From the NCBI GenBank assembly GCA_028694875.1, contig JAQVKB010000015.1, positions 1 to 11,432 on the forward strand: a stretch of 11,432 bases of DNA, written 5' to 3'. A program made the translations under genes and the position numbers. Positions 6,065-11,432 of the stretch are shown one piece after another. The notes beneath the pieces are model-generated. The model did no database searches and had not been told where the DNA came from. It saw only the letters and a program-made list of their open reading frames with translations. The stretch is from Candidatus Izemoplasmatales bacterium. Its GTDB lineage: Bacteria > Bacillota_I > Bacilli_A > Izemoplasmatales > Hujiaoplasmataceae. The stretch's first letter is position 1. Each line of letters opens with the position of its first letter.

Positions 6065-9000
6065 ATGAACTAGAATCCGGAAGAAATCACCGGCACTAGC
6101 GGGATGGCCAAATAAGTATCCTTGCAAATTATCGACGCTCGATGTTTGCAAGAGTCGTCTTTGATTGTCATTTTCGACGCCTTCAACGCAAACTAAGGTG
6201 TTGTTCAAATGACAGAACTGCGTAATCGTTTCAATGAAGGAAAAATAATAGGGATCATATTCCAAATTGAACGCAAAACTTCGGTCAATTTTGACGTAAT
6301 CGAGTGGAAGCTTCCGCAGATGGGAGAGCGATGAATATCCGGTTCCGAAATCATCCATGGCGATTTTGACACCGATTTGTCGAATGGATGACAAAATGTC
6401 GATGACTTTTTTCATATCTTTGATGGCCAAACTTTCGGTGATTTCGACCATCAAATTCTTAGGAGGAACACGATACGTATGAAGCGCCGACATGATGGTT
6501 GAAACCAAATCCGATTGCAATGTTTGGATGACCGAAAAGTTGACCGAGACTTGAATGTCAAACCCATTATCAATCCATTTTCTAGCTTCTTTGCACGCTT
6601 GTTTGAGAATATGTTTCCCTAGTGGAATAATCAAACCTGTGGACTCTGCAATGGGGATGAATTTGACAGGAGGGACGAACCCTAGATCCGCAGAAAACCA
6701 TCGGACAAGGGCCTCAGCTGCCACGACACGATTGCTTTTAGCATTCACAATGGGTTGGAAATAGACTTCAAATTCAGCGCAATCGTGCTCGACAGCAATC
6801 TTCAGTGACCTCTCAAGATACACGTTATCTTCTTCGTATTTTCGGAGACTAACATCATACAAAACAAATTTGTTTTTGCCAGAGGCTTTCGCTTCGGACA
6901 AACTCAAATTGGTTTTGCGAATCAAGTCGTCCGTATCGCGATCCGTGTCCGATAAAAATCCAATTCCAAGCGAGACGGTCACATAGGATTCATATCCTTC
7001 GACATAAAACGGCTTTTCAAAGATTTGCATGACTTTCGAACATAGTTCATAGACATGTTCCCCAAAACTATTTTCAACGATGAAGGAAAATTCATCGCCA
7101 CCAAAACGATAGACACGGCCTTTGAGTTCAGGGATTCCTGTGAGTTTCTTGGCAATCTCTCGAATCACGGCATCCCCGTAGGAGTAACTGAACGTATTGT
7201 TCAGCATCTTGAAATTATCGATGTTCAGGATGCCGACAAACGCATTGCCAAATGTGGCAGGAGAAAGTTCATACATATGTTTGACATCGAGTTCAAATCG
7301 GCTTCGATTGGGTAGTTTCGACAAAACGTCATAAAACGCCATTCGAGCGAGAATGTCTGCGTTTTTCTTGTTTTCCGTGATATCAGTTAACGTCATCATG
7401 CACGCATCTTGACCAAAACTTTTTTCAGCGGGGTTCTTTTCAATCATGTACCAACGGTCGAGATCCGGTAAATATAATTCATCGGTTGCGGGTTCGTTTT
7501 GATGGTCGCGCATCAATTCCTTCATCGCTTCCATGCGTAGTTCATCATCGCTTGTCTTCATCGGAAAGATTTCAAGGAATTTGGGGTTCGCATGAACCAA
7601 ATGCTCGTCGTTCTTTTCAAAAATACCAATCGCGAGCGGCATCGCATCCAATGTGTCAAAGAGTTGCGATTGATTTTGCCTTATGGTTTCAATCGATGAA
7701 GTCTTCTCCATGAGATAGGAGAAGATAAAACCGATATCCTCAAGCAACATGATGTCATCGTCGCTCCATATGCGTTGAGAATGATTGTCGACAAAATTGA
7801 GAATTCCTCGAACCTGATTTCCTTCCATCACACGTACGCCAACAATGGCCGAGGCATTGGATCGAAATGCGAGAGATTCTTCGACTTCATCGTCAAAGTC
7901 AATGGCGAAACTGCCCTGTTCCTCGAGATTCCAGTCGCGGAAAAAGGTCAATTCCTTCTTCACGCGCTGATACTCCTTTTGATGAAGTCTGTCATTAGGA
8001 CTGGACCATTCGCGGACGCAATCGAAGAATTGATGTTCTTGATCATAAAGAAATAGACTTCCACGTGAAAGTTGAAATACCTCGCCAATTCGCGGATACA
8101 CTTGATCAAAACATGCTTCCAAAGAGGTAGATTCACTGGCAACACGCAACACTTCCAGTAACATCGCATGTTTGTTTCGAACGCGACTGAGGTCCCCACG
8201 GACATGGAAAGACGATTCGGATTGATACAGCGCAATCCTCGCTACTTTGGCGAGTTTACTGATGGTATCGGTAAAATGTTTTGCATCGATTTTGAATTTT
8301 TCAAGGTCGATGGCTTGATGATCTTCCGCAAAAAAGAGGATATGACCGATACAAGTGTCATCGATAAGAATCGAGGTTGTCAAACATACCTGAGATTTTT
8401 CGGAATGATCACAAATCTCATGAAGTTTCATCAATCCTTCTCGATCTCGTGAACCAAAACGATCACGAAGTGTCGTTTCCGAGGTTGTAAACTTCCAAAG
8501 GACATCGTGATTGACGTCAAACAAGGCGAGTTCCACAGGCCAAAGCAATTGGAACTTCTTCATTTCCTCTGTAAGGTGAATGGATGCGAAAACATGGTCC
8601 AAACGAATGTTATCAGACTGGTCCACGGTTTTCTTTTTGGAGAGCGAATATTCGCTTCGACCAAACTCCATGGAAGCTCGTTTCGAGAGCGTGATGTTTG
8701 AAATCATCGATTCCAAATAGAAAACACCATCAATCTGGACGAGGTAACATTTCTCTTCAACCCATTCCAAACTTTTTCGATTCGTGACAATACGATATTC
8801 GAAACGGATTTGACGAAGTCCATCGATTTGGAGTTGTTCCAAAGCGTTTTTGACAAGTTCAAGGTCGTCATGGAACACAATCGATGCAAACGGAGTGACA
8901 TCGGATAGTAGATCTTTCGCTTGATGTCCATATTGTCTGATGTTTTTCGTAATGAAATCGAATTGCATCGGATTCGATATATGCCGCAACGCATAGACCG

Positions 9001-10078
9001 TCTGACCTTTGTCTGCCAAGGAAAGGATTATTTTATTTTGTTGATCCGAATGATCGGAGATATCCAAAAATTCGATGACCAACATGACATGTTCGATTTC
9101 ACGATATTTGGAGAGCATTGGCACGAAATTGAGTCTGGCTCTGACGGCTTCTTTGTTGGAATTTAGTAGCCGCACCGTCGTTTGAAAACGTCGTTTTTGG
9201 ACATATACTTCTTCTTCGAGCGCCTTCCGATACGCGTACAAATCATCAGGGTGAACAAGATCGCGAAGCTGCATTTTGGAGGACATGAAGTCTTCTATTG
9301 GATATCCCAGACGTTGAAAATTTTCGCTTAAAAACACGACTCGTTTGTTTTTGTGATTTTGAATCCCGACAAACATGTTGGATTGACTAAACATTCTTTT
9401 GATTAATATGAGCAAGTTGGCATCATCAAGATCTTCGGTATCCTTGACTAGAGAAGCTGTTTCGTTGATGGGTTGGTACACTAGAATCGCACCGAGCATA
9501 TCGCCGCTTAATGAATAATATGGAAATTTTTGATATTTAATGAGCGAAGTAAAAGCATTGACGCGAATCGTTCCAAAGGTATCCCAAAAACACACACCCT
9601 TTTGAAAAATCGCCTCATCGGTGTTCTTGAACGTATCTTTTCCATTTTCGAGGTAGAGTTGTTGGTCGGAATATCCTACCATCGAATGTTTCAGGTTATT
9701 TTCATATGGGACATATTCACTATGACCTAGATAGACACCTTCCTTGGTTTTCCAAAGAATCCGAGGTAATTGATTGGGACGGAACCCATGAACATCGGTC
9801 GTAAAAAAGGCCAACGCAATCGATCGTCCGCCAACCTCAATGACATTCACCGATCCACTCGCAATCAGCGCACGGTTGTCAATGGTGATGGTAATACCAT
9901 AGAATACTTTGGAGTTTTCCAAAGGAAAATCTTTGAGAGAAAGCGAAAGAATCGCTTTCTTTTCATTGCCATGAAAATCTGGACTTCGAAGTGCAAGAAT
10001 CTCTCCCGAGTCCACAAAAAAACAAACTCCGTCAAATTGGACATGATCACAGCACTCTTGAAAATGATGTCGGTACAT
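6053..10078 (-). CDS. Multi-sensor GGDEF-EAL cyclic-di-GMP turnover protein (1341 aa, soluble)
   Basis: GGDEF domains make and EAL domains degrade the second messenger c-di-GMP. By eye the order is: an unassigned N-terminal segment (1-105); PAS-like domains at about 106-205, 235-345 and 355-470; a divergent sensor segment (about 490-622) that recalls PocR or GAF; GAF (about 650-792); PAS (about 800-905); GGDEF (about 915-1080); EAL (about 1095-1335). RFGGDEF is at 991-997, but the expected metal-binding Asp is Asn952, NDxxGH reads NNTFSY, and the inhibitory RxxD site reads ELKG. The EAL domain has EALVR (1122-1126), Asn1180, EITE (1212-1215), DDFGTGYSS (1242-1250), Lys1263, Glu1299 and Gln1319, so it should be active. 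No membrane helices are seen. The ATG at 10078 has GAGGGGG about 9 nt upstream and an in-frame TGA five codons before it. It stands alone upstream of the GH65 operon. Net phosphodiesterase activity is inferred. Confidence 0.95.
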   Translation of the reverse strand: MYRHHFQECCDHVQFDGVCFFVDSGEILALRSPDFHGNEKKAILSLSLKDFPLENSKVFYGITITIDNRALIASGSVNVIEVGGRSIALAFFTTDVHGFRPNQLPRILWKTKEGVYLGHSEYVPYENNLKHSMVGYSDQQLYLENGKDTFKNTDEAIFQKGVCFWDTFGTIRVNAFTSLIKYQKFPYYSLSGDMLGAILVYQPINETASLVKDTEDLDDANLLILIKRMFSQSNMFVGIQNHKNKRVVFLSENFQRLGYPIEDFMSSKMQLRDLVHPDDLYAYRKALEEEVYVQKRRFQTTVRLLNSNKEAVRARLNFVPMLSKYREIEHVMLVIEFLDISDHSDQQNKIILSLADKGQTVYALRHISNPMQFDFITKNIRQYGHQAKDLLSDVTPFASIVFHDDLELVKNALEQLQIDGLRQIRFEYRIVTNRKSLEWVEEKCYLVQIDGVFYLESMISNITLSKRASMEFGRSEYSLSKKKTVDQSDNIRLDHVFASIHLTEEMKKFQLLWPVELALFDVNHDVLWKFTTSETTLRDRFGSRDREGLMKLHEICDHSEKSQVCLTTSILIDDTCIGHILFFAEDHQAIDLEKFKIDAKHFTDTISKLAKVARIALYQSESSFHVRGDLSRVRNKHAMLLEVLRVASESTSLEACFDQVYPRIGEVFQLSRGSLFLYDQEHQFFDCVREWSSPNDRLHQKEYQRVKKELTFFRDWNLEEQGSFAIDFDDEVEESLAFRSNASAIVGVRVMEGNQVRGILNFVDNHSQRIWSDDDIMLLEDIGFIFSYLMEKTSSIETIRQNQSQLFDTLDAMPLAIGIFEKNDEHLVHANPKFLEIFPMKTSDDELRMEAMKELMRDHQNEPATDELYLPDLDRWYMIEKNPAEKSFGQDACMMTLTDITENKKNADILARMAFYDVLSKLPNRSRFELDVKHMYELSPATFGNAFVGILNIDNFKMLNNTFSYSYGDAVIREIAKKLTGIPELKGRVYRFGGDEFSFIVENSFGEHVYELCSKVMQIFEKPFYVEGYESYVTVSLGIGFLSDTDRDTDDLIRKTNLSLSEAKASGKNKFVLYDVSLRKYEEDNVYLERSLKIAVEHDCAEFEVYFQPIVNAKSNRVVAAEALVRWFSADLGFVPPVKFIPIAESTGLIIPLGKHILKQACKEARKWIDNGFDIQVSVNFSVIQTLQSDLVSTIMSALHTYRVPPKNLMVEITESLAIKDMKKVIDILSSIRQIGVKIAMDDFGTGYSSLSHLRKLPLDYVKIDRSFAFNLEYDPYYFSFIETITQFCHLNNTLVCVEGVENDNQRRLLQTSSVDNLQGYLFGHPASAGDFFRILVHTNN

Positions 10079-10130
10079 GAAATCGCCCCCTCAATGTAAG
10101 CAAAAAAAACACACCCCTGTGATGTTGTTG

Positions 10131-10139
10131 ATTATAACA
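10131..10139 (-). promoter_or_regulatory. Predicted extended -10 promoter of the GGDEF-EAL gene
   Basis: The minus strand reads TGTTATAAT, a consensus TATAAT (10136-10131) with the extended TGn element. No good -35 is seen 16-18 bp upstream. The -10 lies 52 bp from the ATG, giving a leader of about 45 nt that contains CACAGGGGTGTG and a run of eight Ts before the RBS. Confidence 0.5.
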
Positions 10140-10191
10140 TAACCAATGGACTGCGACTACCCCTTTTCCAAAAATAGAGAAGAGAACCAAA

Positions 10192-10226
10192 GCGCGAAAA
10201 ATCGGGCATTTTCAGGCGTGAAAAAT
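10192..10226. repeat. Imperfect direct repeat upstream of the rpsT promoter
   Basis: GCGCGAAAAAT at 10192-10202 and GCGTGAAAAAT at 10216-10226 match at 10 of 11 positions, with starts 24 bp apart. They lie between the two divergent promoters, 16 bp above the rpsT -35 box. They could be regulator half-sites or an A-tract upstream element; chance is possible. The rest of the 10079-10300 gap shows nothing else beyond the two promoters and RBSs. Confidence 0.3.
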
Positions 10227-10241
10227 TATGAATGTTGAATC

Positions 10242-10298
10242 TTGCTTTTTCCACATAAATTTGATACAATAATAACGCTTATGTCGATGGAGGTGATC
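10242..10298 (+). promoter_or_regulatory. Sigma-A promoter and RBS of rpsT
   Basis: TTGCTT (10242-10247) and TACAAT (10265-10270) are separated by exactly 17 bp, a good match to the vegetative consensus. The start of transcription would be near 10277, giving a leader of about 24 nt with GGAGGTGATC (10289-10298) two bases before the ATG. The leader is too short for an elaborate structure. Confidence 0.75.
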
Positions 10299-10300
10299 AA

Positions 10301-10561
10301 ATGGCAAACATAAAGTCTCAGGTGAAACGGAATCTGACCAATGAAAAACGTAGAGCCGCGAATGCTTCGTTTAGTTCTTCGCTCAAAACAGCGATCAAAA
10401 ACGTAGAAGTGGCCGTCAAAAATGCAAACAAAGAAGCCGCACAAGCAGCGCTTGTCGTCGCTTACGCGAAATTAGACAAATCCGTCACCAAGGGTGTACA
10501 CCACAAGAATTATGCCTCCAGACAAAAATCCCGTTTGACGAAACACGTGAACGCGCTATAA
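10301..10561 (+). CDS. rpsT: 30S ribosomal protein S20
   Basis: S20 binds 16S rRNA early in 30S assembly. The 86-residue product starts MANIKSQVKRN, is very rich in Lys, Arg and Ala, and carries the family pattern NEKRR, SSLKTAIK and a C-terminal VHHKNYASRQKSRLTKHVNAL; the length is normal (83-90). It has its own promoter and a near-perfect RBS, is the only plus-strand gene here, and runs into a terminator that starts at its stop codon. In Bacillus-type genomes rpsT also sits beside holA, so the neighbourhood supports both calls. Confidence 0.97.
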   Translation: MANIKSQVKRNLTNEKRRAANASFSSSLKTAIKNVEVAVKNANKEAAQAALVVAYAKLDKSVTKGVHHKNYASRQKSRLTKHVNAL

Positions 10562-10586
10562 AAAAAAAGCCACTGGCTTTTTTTTT
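10560..10586. terminator. Bidirectional Rho-independent terminator between rpsT and holA
   Basis: A perfect inverted repeat: nine As then GCC (10560-10571), loop ACT, then GGC and nine Ts (10575-10586). It gives a hairpin followed by a U run in both directions. It overlaps the last two bases of the rpsT TAA and the first two bases of the holA stop (10585-10587). The GC core is only 3 bp, so it depends on the long A/U tracts. Confidence 0.88.
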
Positions 10587-11432
10587 ATTCTGAAACGACC
10601 CGAAATAGGAACATTTCGACGCCTAGTGCTTTATCGACTCGCCCGCTTTTGATGTCAAAATCCAATTTCTCCAGTCGAGAGATTGAATCAAACAACGCGT
10701 TGGGATCCGTTTCCCGCGCGTTTTTCATCATGTAGTAAGCACGGCCTTTGGACGCGCCAAAGATTTTCATCAGTTCTTCTTGTGAAGTCTTTTGTCGCAA
10801 ATAGGCTTGTACTTCTAAAATCTCTTGAAACTTGTTCATGATGACGCCCATCATCCAAATGGGGTCGACGGAAGCACTTCGCAAGTCTTGGTAGATTCGA
10901 AGAACAGATTGCCGATTTCCTTCGAGGATGGCATTCACCAGCAAAAAAATATTTTCTTCGGGGTTGCGAATTGTCACGCTTTTGACCGTTTCAATGTCAA
11001 TTTTGGACATGCCCATTGCATACAGCAATAACTTATCCAACTCATGTTTGAGTGTCAACGGATCATCTCCGACGCGAGTCAAGAATAGTTGAAGCGCATT
11101 CGCATCCATATGCAGCCCTGCCGCTTGGATTTTCGAACGAACTTCCGCAAACAAATCGCCTTTTTCGGCTTTCCCAAGATTTTCGATCACCGCGAAATCT
11201 GTGAGTTTCTTGACCAATGCTTTGCGTGAATCCAGTTTTTCAGACATGACAATCAGTATAAGCAAGGTTGTTGGATTTGGATTGGACAAATAATCGTCCA
11301 ATCGTTTGAGCGCCAATTCTTCGCCTTCTTTGGCTTTTTCACCGGAAAGGAAGGTCGCGCTGGTGAGAACAACGGCTTTGTTGTCAGTCAAAAACGGAAT
11401 CGTCATCGCCGAATCGAGCACGTCGTCAAGAG
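10585..11432 (-). CDS. holA: DNA polymerase III delta subunit (clamp loader), N-terminus cut by window edge
   Basis: HolA opens the beta sliding clamp as part of the clamp-loader complex at the replication fork. The 282 or so visible residues match the C-terminal four-fifths of the family (normally about 330-345). Seen are a DDVLDSAMTIPFLTDNKAVVL segment, the counterpart of the clamp-contacting region, an AAA+-like middle with DPLTLKHELDKLLLYA, and the C-terminal collar with NPEENIFLLVNAILEGNR, DPIWMMGVIMNKFQEIL, SKGRAYYMMKNA and DKALGVEMFLFRVV. The reading frame stays open through 11432, so a GTG at 11421 is internal and the true start lies outside. It converges on rpsT with the shared terminator at its stop. 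The ATPase Walker motifs are not expected in delta and none is seen. Confidence 0.93.
   Translation of the reverse strand, partial: LDDVLDSAMTIPFLTDNKAVVLTSATFLSGEKAKEGEELALKRLDDYLSNPNPTTLLILIVMSEKLDSRKALVKKLTDFAVIENLGKAEKGDLFAEVRSKIQAAGLHMDANALQLFLTRVGDDPLTLKHELDKLLLYAMGMSKIDIETVKSVTIRNPEENIFLLVNAILEGNRQSVLRIYQDLRSASVDPIWMMGVIMNKFQEILEVQAYLRQKTSQEELMKIFGASKGRAYYMMKNARETDPNALFDSISRLEKLDFDIKSGRVDKALGVEMFLFRVVSE

Noticed and set aside
10079..10130. c-di-GMP riboswitch in the leader of the GGDEF-EAL gene
   Set aside because: The leader of about 45 nt is too short for a GEMM-type aptamer. CACAGGGGTGTG gives only a 4-bp stem, and the following T run without a real stem does not make a terminator.
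10585..11421. GTG at 11421 as the holA start
   Set aside because: The frame remains open to the window edge and the residues upstream fit the HolA family, so the gene is truncated rather than starting there.

Overview
The window reads as chromosomal DNA from a low-to-moderate GC Gram-positive-type bacterium (Bacillota or a walled relative of the Mycoplasmatota such as Acholeplasma, Izemoplasma or Erysipelotrichia-like lineages). The support is strong purine-rich Shine-Dalgarno sites, sigma-A type promoters, a Bacillus-like side-by-side placement of rpsT and holA, a LiaF-type small membrane protein and the style of the TypA, RluA and HolA proteins. Tryptophan is encoded by TGG in the long reading frames, so nothing suggests UGA-as-Trp. 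The exact lineage is inference. No mobile element, tRNA, rRNA or CRISPR array is visible.

Layout. Positions 1-10078 are entirely minus strand. In order of transcription they hold a 1341-residue soluble sensor protein with GGDEF and EAL domains (10078-6053); a divergent GH65-type glycoside phosphorylase homologue (5928-3931); a 100-residue DUF5668 membrane protein (3912-3610); an RluA-family pseudouridine synthase (3555-2740, TTG start); the ribosome-associated GTPase TypA/BipA (2696-873); and the first 265 residues of pyruvate kinase (797 to beyond the left edge). The right end holds ribosomal protein S20 (plus strand, 10301-10561), facing the DNA polymerase III delta subunit HolA (minus strand, cut by the right edge). 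These two share one bidirectional terminator that overlaps both stop codons.

Transcription. A 222-bp divergent region (10079-10300) carries a good rpsT promoter and an extended -10 promoter for the GGDEF-EAL gene. The GH65, DUF5668, RluA and TypA genes are spaced 18, 54 and 43 bp apart and look like one operon, read from a promoter near 6003-5998 that has a perfect 19-bp palindrome just downstream. Pyk has its own -10 box in a 75-bp gap.

Most notable. The GH65 homologue keeps the fold landmarks of its family, but the catalytic-acid loop has lost its glutamate. The GGDEF domain has the GGDEF motif but an Asn at the first metal-ligand position and no inhibitory RxxD site, next to an EAL domain with every catalytic residue in place. 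That predicts a multi-input cytosolic c-di-GMP phosphodiesterase rather than a balanced bifunctional enzyme. No wholly new system is evident; most of the window is housekeeping genes around these two divergent proteins.
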